Source: Pseudomonas sp. stari2 (GTDB lineage: Bacteria; Pseudomonadota; Gammaproteobacteria; Pseudomonadales; Pseudomonadaceae). Taken from it: a DNA stretch of 64,000 nucleotides. The notes under the pieces are model-generated. The model saw nothing but the letters and a program-made list of their open reading frames with translations. It was not told where the DNA came from and did no database searches. This document shows, in pieces, positions 1-9,726 of the stretch. The DNA lies in assembly GCF_040760005.1 (NCBI RefSeq), contig NZ_CP099760.1, positions 5,177,501-5,241,500 of the forward strand. The letters run 5' to 3'. A program made the position numbers and the translations under genes. Within the stretch, counting starts at the first letter, position 1. Each line of letters opens with the position of its first letter.

Positions 1-1
1 G

Positions 2-103
2 GTGATTGCCACCGGGATGTCGATCGGGACGTTGTTTACGCTGTTCGTCCTGCCCTGTGTCTACACCGTGCTGGCCAAACCCGATCCCGCCCCCGCCCCG
101 TAA
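2..103 (+). CDS. RND efflux transporter, C-terminal fragment
   Basis: Only the last 33 codons and the stop are in the window. The peptide (VIATGMSIGTLFTLFVLPCV followed by YTVLAKP and a Pro/Ala tail) matches the last membrane helix of inner-membrane RND drug or cation transporters of the AcrB/MexB/HAE1 superfamily, whose final helix typically ends FxLFVxPxxY. The substrate cannot be told. The gene enters from the left edge and ends just before a hairpin. Confidence 0.8.
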   Translation: MIATGMSIGTLFTLFVLPCVYTVLAKPDPAPAP

Positions 104-124
104 CCGCCATTTACACACGCGCAC

Positions 125-156
125 AAAAAAGGCCTCGCATCTGCGAGGCCTTTGGC
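125..156. terminator. Terminator between the RND gene and the inaA operon
   Basis: Perfect 9-bp stem at 131-139 and 142-150 (GGCCTCGCA / TGCGAGGCC). A run of six A precedes it on the plus strand, so the minus-strand transcript ends in U6. It best serves the colRS-warA-inaA side, and may also stop the plus-strand RND transcript. Confidence 0.8.
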
Positions 157-170
157 TCGTTTCAATCGAT

Positions 171-398
171 TCAACTCTGCGGCCTCATCCCTTGAGAAAG
201 TCCGAACATGAACAGCAGTAAATCATGGTCGGGCTTGGTTGCCACGGAGGCTTTCGCCACCCGCGGCATCGGACAATGGGCATCGTTGCTCGATGCCCCG
301 ATCACTTGCATGCGTGGCTGTTCCCAGGCCGCCACCGCCAAAGATGCAACTGCCAAGGCTCCTACCAGAAACAAACCTCGCGCAATTTCTAGTTTCAT
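171..398 (-). CDS. Small exported hypothetical protein
   Basis: A 75-residue protein with a hydrophobic N-terminal segment at about residues 8-24 (ARGLFLVGALAVASLAVAAW) that resembles a signal peptide. The rest is short, basic and polar, with no motif I recognise. It begins two bases after the inaA stop on the same strand and ends just before a terminator, so it is probably the last gene of the warA-inaA operon. No strong ribosome binding site is visible, so translational coupling to inaA is likely. Function unknown. Confidence 0.6.
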   Translation of the reverse strand: MKLEIARGLFLVGALAVASLAVAAWEQPRMQVIGASSNDAHCPMPRVAKASVATKPDHDLLLFMFGLSQGMRPQS

Positions 399-400
399 CG

Positions 401-1114
401 CTATAAACCCTTGATAGCGCTGCCAAACGCCGTCTCATAAAAATAGACGAGTTTTTTCCAGTCCGTAGGGCTGAACGACGAGTGGCGGCGCAATTGTTTC
501 ATGTCATGGGAGGCCGCACGGTAAGCGGTCAAGCGCTGACGGCATTTTTCCAGATCGATCAGGGCCACTTCGACCTTGGCCGAGTCGCCTTCGCCAGTGA
601 CGCGGACAAAGACGTGCTTGATGTAAATGCAGCTGTGCTGCCAGCGGCCCTTGTGCATGCGGGCCAGGTTTTCGGCGAGATCCTTGAGCACGCGTTCATA
701 CACGGCTTCACCGTACTGCTCGCGGCCACCTGCCGCTTCCCACTGTTCAAGTTCCTGGAAGCCGTCCAGCGACTTGGTGACCAGCAAGGCACGCCATTTG
801 TGCTGCGGATCAGGCTGGGCCCCGCAAAAAACGATTTCCGGCACCCGGACGCCGAGTTTGGTTACGCCGGTCAGTGCATCCAGTTCACGCAATACGGTCG
901 GTCGACCGAACGGATGCAACCAGCTGCGATAGATATGTCCTGTCTGGCGTTTGGCATACAGCAGTTGACCATCGCGCCCCACCACCCGCTGCACGCCACT
1001 TTCGCCACCACGACGCACATTGGGTTCCTCCACCCACTCACCGCGCTGGTTCCAGTAGTAGTCAAAGCGATCCTGGGGAGCAACTCTCGTTTCTGCTGTA
1101 AATTGCACTGCCAT
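401..1114 (-). CDS. inaA: InaA-family lipopolysaccharide kinase-like protein
   Basis: 237 residues with a eukaryotic-like kinase fold of the InaA/WaaP/Kdo-kinase type. Visible elements are the ATP-binding lysine in LLYAKRQ (K55), a helix C glutamate near E77, a catalytic-loop region HKGRWQHSCIYIKH (154-167) and the metal-binding aspartate in VALIDLEKCR (D187). The ATG at 1114 is preceded by AAGAGG. Longer in-frame starts would overlap the upstream methyltransferase. The gene begins four bases after the warA stop. In Pseudomonas putida the equivalent orf222-inaA pair is a known ColR target, and homologues are tied to LPS core phosphorylation or acid/membrane stress. The substrate here is not shown. 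Confidence 0.85.
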   Translation of the reverse strand: MAVQFTAETRVAPQDRFDYYWNQRGEWVEEPNVRRGGESGVQRVVGRDGQLLYAKRQTGHIYRSWLHPFGRPTVLRELDALTGVTKLGVRVPEIVFCGAQPDPQHKWRALLVTKSLDGFQELEQWEAAGGREQYGEAVYERVLKDLAENLARMHKGRWQHSCIYIKHVFVRVTGEGDSAKVEVALIDLEKCRQRLTAYRAASHDMKQLRRHSSFSPTDWKKLVYFYETAFGSAIKGL

Positions 1115-1118
1115 CCTC

Positions 1119-1790
1119 TTACCTCTTGCGTAGTACGTAAACTCGCCACATGGCATAGAGCGGAATGAAGTCCAGTTGTTCCTGGATCCTGAATCCCGCC
1201 TCTTCAAATTCCTTTTCAACCGTAGCGGCCGGTAACACAAACCGGTTCTGGTAACCTTCCTGCCCGCGCTTTTTCTCAGCACGTTTGCGTTTCCAGGCCT
1301 TGAAATTGCCGTCAACCCACAACGAAATGATCACACTGTCCCGGGTAACGCGTTCGAATTCGCGCAGAATCGTCCATCGATGCTCCGCTTCACCGATGTG
1401 GTGGAGCAGACGCATGCAGAAAATGCTGTCTACGGCATTGTCAGGCAACGCGATGTCGAACGCCGATGTGTGCAAGGGTTGTACCCGTTTCACCACATCC
1501 GCCGGTTGGGCCTGCATTGCCGTCTTGATCATTGACTCGGAGTTGTCTGCCCCGATGATCACCCGATTGGGTTTTTCCGCCAGCAACGGCCAGAAACGCC
1601 CGGCACCGCACGGCAGATCCAGCACCAGTCCCGGTTCGCCGACCAAGGTCAGCGCTTTGCGGGCCAACTGCTGATCCCGCCAGTTGGACAGACGACGCCC
1701 CAGGCCATCCTGATGCTTGCGCAGATATTTCTGCGCATGGTTGTCGTCATACTTTTCGGAAAAATCGAGCTTGATCGGGCCGGACATCAT
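1119..1790 (-). CDS. warA: SAM-dependent methyltransferase, WarA-like (ORF222)
   Basis: 223 residues forming a single class I methyltransferase domain. The SAM-binding glycine motif is VLDLPCGAGRF (residues 56-66), followed by an acidic strand (IIGADNSESM) and a motif IV-like region (VDSIFCMRLLHHIGE). The length is almost exactly that of ORF222 downstream of colRS in P. putida. Two tandem ATG codons follow GGAG, and the first has the usual spacing. A ColR-box-like site lies about 66 bases upstream, so the gene probably has its own ColR-dependent promoter as well as readthrough from colS. It is likely an LPS or envelope methyltransferase working with InaA. The substrate is unknown. Confidence 0.8.
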   Translation of the reverse strand: MMSGPIKLDFSEKYDDNHAQKYLRKHQDGLGRRLSNWRDQQLARKALTLVGEPGLVLDLPCGAGRFWPLLAEKPNRVIIGADNSESMIKTAMQAQPADVVKRVQPLHTSAFDIALPDNAVDSIFCMRLLHHIGEAEHRWTILREFERVTRDSVIISLWVDGNFKAWKRKRAEKKRGQEGYQNRFVLPAATVEKEFEEAGFRIQEQLDFIPLYAMWRVYVLRKR

Positions 1791-1852
1791 CGGGACTCCT
1801 GAATACTGATGCCTCTACCTTAGGCAGGCGCGTGTCAGCGTCAGGTCATCCC

Positions 1853-1871
1853 TTTGTGAAAAAAACGTCGC
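1853..1871 (-). promoter_or_regulatory. Candidate ColR box upstream of warA
   Basis: Read on the minus strand, the site is GACGTTTTTTTCAC, which fits the P. putida ColR motif as I recall it (A, C or G, two free bases, T/C, then TTTTTCAC). It lies about 66 bases before the warA ATG in the 120-base gap after colS. A related sequence stands at a similar distance before the gene divergent from colR. Confidence 0.6.
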
Positions 1872-1910
1872 GTAAACCCACGAACTATTTCAAGGTTATA
1901 CAGGATTCGT

Positions 1911-3221
1911 TCAGGTTGGCAGCTTTTTTGTGCCATTTGGGAGGGATTCCTGTTTGCCCAGATCTACCTCGAAACGGCAGCCATTGGGTTCCATCGTACT
2001 CAATGTGACGCTCCACCCCTGGTTCTCGCAGATGCGTTGCACCAATGACAATCCGAGTCCCAGGCCCTCTCCACGTTTTTCACTGCCCCGCACGAAAGGC
2101 TGGAACATCGCCTCGCGTTTCTCCTCGGGAATGCCCACGCCCGAGTCCTCGACCACAAAGCCGTTGGCACGGAGCGTCAAACGAATGAAACCCTGCTCGG
2201 TGTAGTGCAGGGCATTTCGCAGCAGGTTACCCATCACGGCATTAAGCAGTGTGGCGTTATAAGGGGTGTCCGGCGGGTTGCCCGGCTCGAAAATCAGCTT
2301 CAGCCCCTTGGATTCGATCGGCTCGCGCCACACGCCCAACAGATTGTCCGCCACCTGCCCCAGACTGTGCCGAGGCGCCGCCCCCGCATCTTCGCGCTGG
2401 GCACGGGCCAACATCAGGAAGGTCTGCACCAGTTCGCGCATTTCTTCGCTGGCACGGGCTATTCGCTCAACCTGGGCACGGCCGCGCTGATCGATGCCCG
2501 GGTTCTCCAGCAGCAGTTCACATGAGGTGGCCAGTACCATCAGCGGTGTGCGCAACTCATGGCTCACATCACTGGTAAACAGCCGTTCACGCGTCAGCGC
2601 CTGACGCAAACGCCCCAGCGTCGCATCAAATGCCACCGCCAGTTCACCCACTTCATCGGCGGCGTAGTCCGGCGCCAGCGGCGGTGCGAGGCCCAGCAAC
2701 TGATCGCGATGACGCACCTGACGCGCCAGCCGGACCACCGGTGCCATCACCTTGCGTGCCAGCACCCAGCCGAGGAAAACCGCCAGCGCCAGGCTGAGCA
2801 CGAAGCCCACCAGCACAACGGCAAACAGTACGCGCTCACGCTCTTCGAAATCGCTTTGATCCTGCAGCAGCACATAACGCCGACCGTCGACGATTTCGAC
2901 CATCGCGTGATATGACAACTGCTCGCGGAAAACTTCGTGGAACCCGGAATCCAGATGTCGCAGATCCTTGGGCAGCTCGAAGTCCCCCGGGCCGCCGCTG
3001 AAATAGAACAGCTGATCCGGCTCCGGCCGATGGCTCCAGTCCGAGACGTTGTCCATCAACAACAGGCGCTGCAAGTCGCCGCCCAGCCCTGCGGAAATCA
3101 GTTTTTCTTCCACCAGGTGCACGGTCGCAACAATGCCCATGGCGAAGGCCCCTGCCACCAGCGCGCTCATCAGCGCAAAGGCGATGATGATCCGCTGGGC
3201 AAGGCTTTGCTTAAACTCCAT
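1911..3221 (-). CDS. colS: Sensor histidine kinase ColS
   Basis: 436 residues. Order: TM1 (about 12-33), periplasmic sensor (34-130), TM2 (131-153), HAMP (155-210), HisKA with FTSDVSHELRTPL (phospho-acceptor H221), and HATPase_c with NLLRNAL, DSGVGIP and GLGLGLSLV. The periplasmic domain has an ExxE motif at E126/E129 and a further glutamate at E96. These are the residues I recall as metal ligands in P. putida ColS, which senses excess Fe3+, Zn2+ and Mn2+. The start codon overlaps the end of colR by 11 bases, so the two are coupled. It phosphorylates ColR at the inner membrane. Confidence 0.92.
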   Translation of the reverse strand: MEFKQSLAQRIIIAFALMSALVAGAFAMGIVATVHLVEEKLISAGLGGDLQRLLLMDNVSDWSHRPEPDQLFYFSGGPGDFELPKDLRHLDSGFHEVFREQLSYHAMVEIVDGRRYVLLQDQSDFEERERVLFAVVLVGFVLSLALAVFLGWVLARKVMAPVVRLARQVRHRDQLLGLAPPLAPDYAADEVGELAVAFDATLGRLRQALTRERLFTSDVSHELRTPLMVLATSCELLLENPGIDQRGRAQVERIARASEEMRELVQTFLMLARAQREDAGAAPRHSLGQVADNLLGVWREPIESKGLKLIFEPGNPPDTPYNATLLNAVMGNLLRNALHYTEQGFIRLTLRANGFVVEDSGVGIPEEKREAMFQPFVRGSEKRGEGLGLGLSLVQRICENQGWSVTLSTMEPNGCRFEVDLGKQESLPNGTKKLPT

Positions 3222-3894
3222 CGCGGCCCTCGGCCAGGCGATAACCCACGCCGTGCACGGTGTGCAGCAGTGGTTTGGCGAACGGTTTGTCGATCACCTG
3301 ACGCAATTGGTGGACGTGGCTGCGCAGGCTGTCGCTGTCCGGGCAATCGTCACCCCACAGGGCTTCTTCGAGAATTTCCCGGCGCAGTACATGCGGGCTC
3401 TTCTGCATCAGTACCGCGAGCAGTTTCAGGCCCACCGGGTTGAGCTTGAGCAGTTTGCCTTCGCGGGTCACTTCCAGTGTGTCGAGGTCGTAGCTCAGAT
3501 CACCGACCTGCAAGGAGCGACGACCGCCGCCCTGGGTGCGGCGCATCACGGCTTCGATTCGTGCAGCCAGTTCCGACAGTGCGAAGGGCTTGACCAGGTA
3601 ATCGTCAGCCCCGGACTTGAAACCCTGCAGGCGATCGTCGAGTTGGTCGCGGGCGGTGAGCATGATCACCGGCGTGTCACGGCGAGCGTCTTCGCGCAGG
3701 CGCTTGCACAGCGTATAGCCGTCGATACCGGGCAGCATGATGTCGAGCACGATCAGGTCGTAGTGCTCGGTGGCAGCCAGATGCAGGCCCGACAAACCGT
3801 CCTGGGCGCAATCGACGGTATAGCCTTTCAGGCCCAGGTAATCGGCCAGGTTGGCCAGGATATCGCGGTTGTCTTCGACCAATAGAATTCGCAT
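3211..3894 (-). CDS. colR: Response regulator ColR (OmpR/PhoB family)
   Basis: 227 residues. The receiver domain covers about 1-115, with the phospho-acceptor D51 in LIVLDIMLPG and lysine in YLVKPF. The winged-helix DNA-binding domain covers about 130-222, ending in HTVHGVGYRL. I chose the ATG at 3894 because AGAGG sits five bases before it, while the GTG two codons upstream abuts that sequence. It is the first gene of colRS, transcribed away from an LTA-synthase-like gene that carries a candidate ColR site. ColR of Pseudomonas protects membrane integrity under metal and phenol stress, mostly by activating LPS and envelope modification genes. Confidence 0.93.
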   Translation of the reverse strand: MRILLVEDNRDILANLADYLGLKGYTVDCAQDGLSGLHLAATEHYDLIVLDIMLPGIDGYTLCKRLREDARRDTPVIMLTARDQLDDRLQGFKSGADDYLVKPFALSELAARIEAVMRRTQGGGRRSLQVGDLSYDLDTLEVTREGKLLKLNPVGLKLLAVLMQKSPHVLRREILEEALWGDDCPDSDSLRSHVHQLRQVIDKPFAKPLLHTVHGVGYRLAEGRDGV

Positions 3895-4011
3895 GGGCAC
3901 CTCTTCCGTACACAGTAACGGCCGTCATGGCCCGCGCAGCTTAAGGCCTGTTTCGGTTCAGGGCCAGCGCTGGTGCCCCGGCAGATGAAATTGCCCGGAC
4001 GAAATAAATCT

Positions 4012-4027
4012 TTAACAAAGTTTTCAC
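4012..4027 (+). promoter_or_regulatory. Candidate ColR box upstream of the LTA-synthase-like gene
   Basis: TTAACAAAGTTTTCAC lies in the colR/phosphotransferase divergent gap, about 70 bases before the ATG at 4098. It matches the recalled ColR consensus except at two positions, and keeps AC-N4-TTTTCAC in common with the warA site. A TACAGT element at 4047-4052 could be the -10, which would put the box over the -35 region, a normal position for an OmpR-type activator. Confidence 0.5.
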
Positions 4028-4097
4028 TATCGATTCACAACCTGACTACAGTGGCGCCGCGAAACTCCCGCGCCATTGATAAAAGGAAAAGAAAACA

Positions 4098-6047
4098 ATG
4101 GGTTTCTTCAAGACAGCGCCTATGCGCTATCTGTTGTTGGTCACCGGCGCCTGGCTGGTGGTGTTTCTCCTCACTCGCACCGTACTGCTGCTGACTCATC
4201 TGGATGAGGCCGGTGGCGGTGCGCTGTCCGTGTTCGGCGTCGGCCTGGTCTACGACCTGGGCTTTCTCGCCTACGCGGCCCTGCCGATGGGCCTGTATCT
4301 GCTGCTGTGCCCGCCGGGCCTGTGGCGGCGGCGCGCTCACCGCTGGTTCCTGCAGGGACTGCTGACCGTCAGCCTGTACGCCATGCTGTTCACGGCGGTG
4401 GCCGAATGGCTGTTCTGGGATGAGTTCGGGGTGCGCTTCAATTTCATCGCCGTCGATTATCTGGTGTATTCCGACGAAGTGCTGAACAACGTGCTGGAGT
4501 CCTACCCGATCGGCAAGTTGCTGAGCATCCTGGCGGTGCTGGCCATCGCACTGAGTTTCGCACTGCGCAAACCGTTCAACGCGACGCTGGATGCCCCGCT
4601 GCCACCATTGCGCGGGCGCCTTCTGAATGCACTGGCTCTGCTGGTGGTCGCGGGTCTGAGTCTGCAACTGATCAGCCAGGACGCCCCGCGGGCCCAGGGC
4701 GGCAACGCCTATCAGAATGAACTGGCGAGCAACGGCCCCTATCAGTTCTTCGCCGCGTTCCGTAACAACGAGCTGGACTACAGCCAGTTCTACAAGAGCC
4801 TGCCAGCGGACAAAGTCGCCGGTCAGATGCGTGCCGAACTGAACGAGCCCAATGCCCGCTTCGTCGGTCAGGATCCGCAGGACATTCGTCGCGATATCGA
4901 TAACCCGGGTGTCACCCGCAAACCGAACATCGTGCTGGTGACCATCGAAAGCCTCAGCGCCAAATATCTTGGCAGCAATGGTGATGGCCGCAACCTGACG
5001 CCGAACCTCGACGCGTTGCGCAAGCAGAGCCTGTACTTCAACAATTTCTACGCCACCGGCACCCGTACCGACCGGGGCCTGGAAGCCATCACTTTGGCCA
5101 TTCCGCCGACACCGGGCCGTTCGATCGTCAAGCGCATTGGTCGCGAAAGCGGTTTCGCCAGCCTCGGCCAGCAATTGAGCGCGGTCGGCTATGACAGCGT
5201 GTTCGTCTACGGCGGCCGTGGCTACTTCGACAACATGAACGCGTTCTTCAGCGGCAACGGCTATCGCGTTGTCGACCAGAGCAGCGTCGATGAGTCGGAA
5301 ATCCACTTCAAGAATGCCTGGGGCATGGCCGACGAGGATCTGTACAAACAGACCCTGAAGCTGGCGGACGCCGACTACGCCAAGCAGCAACCTTTCCTGT
5401 TGCAGCTGATGACGACCTCGAACCATCGCCCGTACACCTACCCGGAAAACCGCATCGACATCAAATCCGGCAACGGTCGCGATGGTGCGGTGAAATACAC
5501 CGACTACGCCATCGGCCAGTTCCTGGCGCAGGCGCGTGAGAAACCGTGGTTCGACAACACGATCTTCATCTTCGTCGCCGACCACACCGCCGGCAGCGCG
5601 GGCAAGGAAGATCTGCCGATCACCAACTACCAGATCCCGCTGTTCATCTATGCACCGAAGCTGATCGAAGCACGGGAAAACGCGCAACTGGCCAGTCAGG
5701 TCGACCTCGCACCGACTCTGCTGGGGCTGCTGAACCTGGATTACCAATCGACGTTCTTCGGTCGCAACCTGCTGGCGGACAACCCGCTGCCACCTCGGGT
5801 CGTGGTGGGCAACTATCAGCATCTGGGGCTGTTCGACGGCAAGGATCTGGCGATCCTCAGCCCGCGCCAAGGCCTGCGCCGGCACGACGACGCACTGACC
5901 GAAAGCCGCGAGTCCCGGGTCAACAGCGACGACCCGCTGGTGAGCCGCGCCATCACGTATTACCAAACCGCCAGTTATGGCTTCAAGCAACAGCTGCTTG
6001 GCTGGAAAGCGCCCAAGGAGGGTGCCGCGCAAGTCAGCGATCGTTAA
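4098..6047 (+). CDS. LTA synthase/sulfatase-family membrane phosphotransferase
   Basis: 649 residues. About five N-terminal membrane helices lie between residues 10 and 195, followed by a periplasmic alkaline-phosphatase-superfamily domain from about 270. It has the metal-binding start VTIESLSAKYLG (E284), a candidate threonine nucleophile in ATGTRTDRG (322-324), and the later metal motif FVADHTAG. This is the LtaS/OpgB/EptA-like architecture. Gram-negative members transfer phosphoglycerol or phosphoethanolamine to periplasmic glycans or lipid A, but the substrate cannot be read from sequence. It is divergent from colR with a ColR-like box in the gap, so it is probably a ColR-controlled envelope modifier. 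A terminator separates it from the next gene. Confidence 0.85.
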   Translation: MGFFKTAPMRYLLLVTGAWLVVFLLTRTVLLLTHLDEAGGGALSVFGVGLVYDLGFLAYAALPMGLYLLLCPPGLWRRRAHRWFLQGLLTVSLYAMLFTAVAEWLFWDEFGVRFNFIAVDYLVYSDEVLNNVLESYPIGKLLSILAVLAIALSFALRKPFNATLDAPLPPLRGRLLNALALLVVAGLSLQLISQDAPRAQGGNAYQNELASNGPYQFFAAFRNNELDYSQFYKSLPADKVAGQMRAELNEPNARFVGQDPQDIRRDIDNPGVTRKPNIVLVTIESLSAKYLGSNGDGRNLTPNLDALRKQSLYFNNFYATGTRTDRGLEAITLAIPPTPGRSIVKRIGRESGFASLGQQLSAVGYDSVFVYGGRGYFDNMNAFFSGNGYRVVDQSSVDESEIHFKNAWGMADEDLYKQTLKLADADYAKQQPFLLQLMTTSNHRPYTYPENRIDIKSGNGRDGAVKYTDYAIGQFLAQAREKPWFDNTIFIFVADHTAGSAGKEDLPITNYQIPLFIYAPKLIEARENAQLASQVDLAPTLLGLLNLDYQSTFFGRNLLADNPLPPRVVVGNYQHLGLFDGKDLAILSPRQGLRRHDDALTESRESRVNSDDPLVSRAITYYQTASYGFKQQLLGWKAPKEGAAQVSDR

Positions 6048-6053
6048 TCGAAG

Positions 6054-6083
6054 CGCCCCGGGCTGATGCCCCGGGGCGTTTTC
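6054..6083 (+). terminator. Terminator after the LTA-synthase-like gene
   Basis: A 9-bp GC stem (CGCCCCGGG at 6054-6062, CCCGGGGCG at 6070-6078) is followed by TTTTCCC. It lies just after the stop at 6047 and before the PAP2 gene, so expression of that gene may be partly uncoupled. Confidence 0.75.
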
Positions 6084-6099
6084 CCGTTCTGGATCCCTC

Positions 6100-6843
6100 A
6101 TGTCATCAAGTGTTGTACGCCCTGCCCCTCGCCCGCTGAACTTTTGGCTGTGCCTGGGGATACCCGCCGTCGCGGCCGCCATCCTGGTCTTGCTCGAACT
6201 GACCGATCTGGACATGAACCTGGCCCGGATGTTTTACGACCCCGCCGCCGGCGACTTCATCGGACGCCATAGTTACTTTCTGGAAAACATCCTTCACGAC
6301 CGCGCCAAACAGGTGGTGATTGCGTTTTCGGTGTTTTCCGTCATCGGTTTCATCGCTGCATTCTTCATTGAACGGCTCAAGCCATTCAAGCGTGAACTGG
6401 GTTGCCTGGTGCTGTCGCTCGGCCTGGCGACGTCATTCGTGACACCGATGAAAGCAGTGACCGCCGTGCAGTGTCCGTGGAGTCTTGAGCAGTTCGGCGG
6501 CCATGAAACCTACAGCAAACTGCTGGATCACCGTCCGCCGACCGACAAGCCCGGCCGCTGCTGGCCCGGTGGCCATGCCGCAACGGGTTTCACCTTGTTC
6601 GCGCTGTTCTTCGTGCTGCGGGATCGTCGCCCGCGACTGGCGCGGCAGGCGTTCATCTTTGCCTTTGCGCTGGGCTCGGTGTTCTCGATCAGCCGGATGA
6701 TGCAGGGCGCGCACTTCTTTTCGCACAACGTGTGGACGGCAATTTTCTGCTGGCTGATCTGCCTGGGGTCGTATTACTGGGTGCTGTATCGCCCGACCGT
6801 GAAAGCTGAAGCGGTCATGAAGTCGCAACCGGTAAACGCCTGA
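6100..6843 (+). CDS. PAP2-family membrane phosphatase
   Basis: 247 residues with about five or six membrane helices. The PAP2 active-site motifs are present in a variant form: K118-x6-CP-W (CP instead of RP, seen in one branch of the family), then CWPGGHAATGF (catalytic H159) and SRMMQGAHFFSH (S198, R199, H205). Such enzymes act on the outer face of the inner membrane and remove phosphate from lipid A, undecaprenyl diphosphate or phosphatidylglycerol phosphate. Which one applies here is unknown. It follows the LTA-synthase-like gene on the same strand, next to ColRS, which fits a lipid head-group or LPS role. The ribosome binding site is weak (GGA). Confidence 0.85.
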   Translation: MSSSVVRPAPRPLNFWLCLGIPAVAAAILVLLELTDLDMNLARMFYDPAAGDFIGRHSYFLENILHDRAKQVVIAFSVFSVIGFIAAFFIERLKPFKRELGCLVLSLGLATSFVTPMKAVTAVQCPWSLEQFGGHETYSKLLDHRPPTDKPGRCWPGGHAATGFTLFALFFVLRDRRPRLARQAFIFAFALGSVFSISRMMQGAHFFSHNVWTAIFCWLICLGSYYWVLYRPTVKAEAVMKSQPVNA

Positions 6844-6877
6844 TTACTCAAACGCCAGATAACAAAATCAGGACAAT

Positions 6878-6914
6878 AAAAAACCCCGCCTGCTCATCGC
6901 AGGCGGGGTTTTTC
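6878..6914. terminator. Bidirectional terminator, PAP2 gene / groEL
   Basis: A 13-bp stem (6881-6893 with 6899-6911, core CCCCGCCTGC / GCAGGCGGGG) has A-tracts on the left and T-tracts on the right, so it can terminate transcripts from both convergent genes. Confidence 0.9.
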
Positions 6915-6933
6915 GTTTCGGGGTAAGGCTGGC

Positions 6934-8592
<1,659 letters not shown>

Positions 8593-8631
8593 TTAAATAC
8601 TTTGTAGTAGCGGGAAAATGAACGGGGGTAA

Positions 8632-8925
8632 TCAGCCTTCGATAACGGCGAGGATTTCGTTCTCGCTCATTACCAGCAGGTCTTCGCCGTCGACTTTCAC
8701 AGTGTTGCTGCCGGAGTACGGACCGAACACAACCTTGTCGCCTACCTTCACGGACAGTGCGCGCACTTCACCGTTTTCCAGTGCCTTGCCCGGGCCTACA
8801 GCCAGAATCTCACCGTGGTTGGCTTTTTCAGCAGCCGAACCTGGCAGGACGATACCGCCAGCGGTTTTCTTTTCTTCTTCGCTGCGACGGATGACGACGC
8901 GGTCATGCAGAGGACGAAGCTTCAT
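8632..8925 (-). CDS. groES: Co-chaperonin GroES (Hsp10)
   Basis: 97 residues. It begins [18 protein letters not shown] and contains the mobile loop ([18 protein letters not shown]) and the roof region, ending in NEILAVIEG. It forms the heptameric lid of GroEL. AGGAGAGATCGACA precedes the ATG. It is the first gene of groESL, with a leader of about 130-150 bases from the candidate sigma32 promoter. Confidence 0.98.
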   Translation of the reverse strand: MKLRPLHDRVVIRRSEEEKKTAGGIVLPGSAAEKANHGEILAVGPGKALENGEVRALSVKVGDKVVFGPYSGSNTVKVDGEDLLVMSENEILAVIEG

Positions 8926-9068
8926 TGTCGATCTCTCCTAATTGTGGTTTTCATCGGCCGGTGTAGTCCCGGCGGGTTTAACGAATCCGGCCTGCGCCGG
9001 TTGCGGTTCGTCGAGCGAACCGCGGAAGTCTGTCCGACTCAAAATGTCGGAACCTTTCGGTGACCGAT

Positions 9069-9096
9069 ACATAAGGGCGCAGAAGCTTATTACAAG
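9069..9096 (-). promoter_or_regulatory. Candidate sigma32 heat-shock promoter of groESL
   Basis: Read on the minus strand: CTTGTAA (9090-9096), a 13-base spacer, then CCTTATGT (9069-9076). This fits the sigma32 pattern CTTGAAA-N(11-16)-CCCCATNT with a few mismatches and lies about 145 bases before groES. A second possible -35, TTGACC, stands just upstream, so a housekeeping promoter may overlap. Confidence 0.55.
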
Positions 9097-9147
9097 GGCG
9101 GGGGTCAAAAAATTTTCATGCAGCCTGCATGAACTCGCCCCGCAAAC

Positions 9148-9175
9148 GAACACGGCACCCGAAGGTGCCGTGTCG
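9148..9175 (-). terminator. Hairpin between groESL and fxsA
   Basis: A 10-bp stem (ACACGGCACC at 9150-9159, GGTGCCGTGT at 9164-9173) with a tetraloop lies just after the fxsA stop. The minus-strand tail TTCGTTTG is only moderately T-rich, so termination may be partial. Confidence 0.6.
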
Positions 9176-9184
9176 ATGCAGAAG

Positions 9185-9661
9185 TTACTTGGTGTCGCGG
9201 TGTTCGAATTCGCCTTCGATTACATCGCCTTCGCGGCCCAGAGGCTGGCGCGGTGCCGGACCGCCGCGAGGTTGCAGGTCATCGGCGAACGCTCGCTGGC
9301 GCATGGCCTGCTCTTCGGCGCGCTGGCGCATTTTGTTGGCGACGAGTCGACGACTGAACGGCAACAGCAGCACCAGACCGACCACGTCACTGATGAAACC
9401 CGGCAGGATCAACAGGCCACCGGCCAGGGCCAGCATCAGGCCTTCGAGCATGGTTTGCGCAGGCAGTTCGCCGCGGTTCAGGCTTTCACGGGCACGCAGG
9501 GCAGTTGCCAGTCCGGCGACGCGCAGCACAAATACGCCGAACATCGAGCCGAGAATGATCAGCAGCAGGGCCGGAAAAAATCCGATCGAACCTGCCACTT
9601 TGACGAATACGAACAGCTCCAACACCGGGAACAGCAGAAAGAGCAACAAAAAAGGGCGCAT
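9185..9661 (-). CDS. fxsA: FxsA family membrane protein
   Basis: 158 residues. Hydrophobic helices lie at about 3-18, 24-49 and 78-99, with the FxsA signature in ELFVFVKVAGSIGFFPALLL and the helix AGGLLILPGFISDVVGLVLL. The polar C-terminal tail is typical. The ATG at 9661 follows GAGGAAAC and was preferred to the TTG one codon upstream. FxsA in E. coli, when overproduced, relieves F-plasmid exclusion of phage T7; its normal role is unclear. It sits just upstream of groES in Pseudomonas as well as in enterobacteria. Confidence 0.9.
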   Translation of the reverse strand: MRPFLLLFLLFPVLELFVFVKVAGSIGFFPALLLIILGSMFGVFVLRVAGLATALRARESLNRGELPAQTMLEGLMLALAGGLLILPGFISDVVGLVLLLPFSRRLVANKMRQRAEEQAMRQRAFADDLQPRGGPAPRQPLGREGDVIEGEFEHRDTK

Positions 9662-9726
9662 CAAAGTTTCCTCAACGCAAGAAATGCCTTGCAGTAAGCC
9701 TTAGATGACGTCGCCCTTTCGTGAAT

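Noticed and set aside
4035..6215. Minus-strand frame of 726 codons opposite the LTA-synthase-like gene
   Set aside because: Gln/Arg/Val-rich antisense translation with no domain. It overlaps a clear membrane enzyme gene and the ColR-like box.
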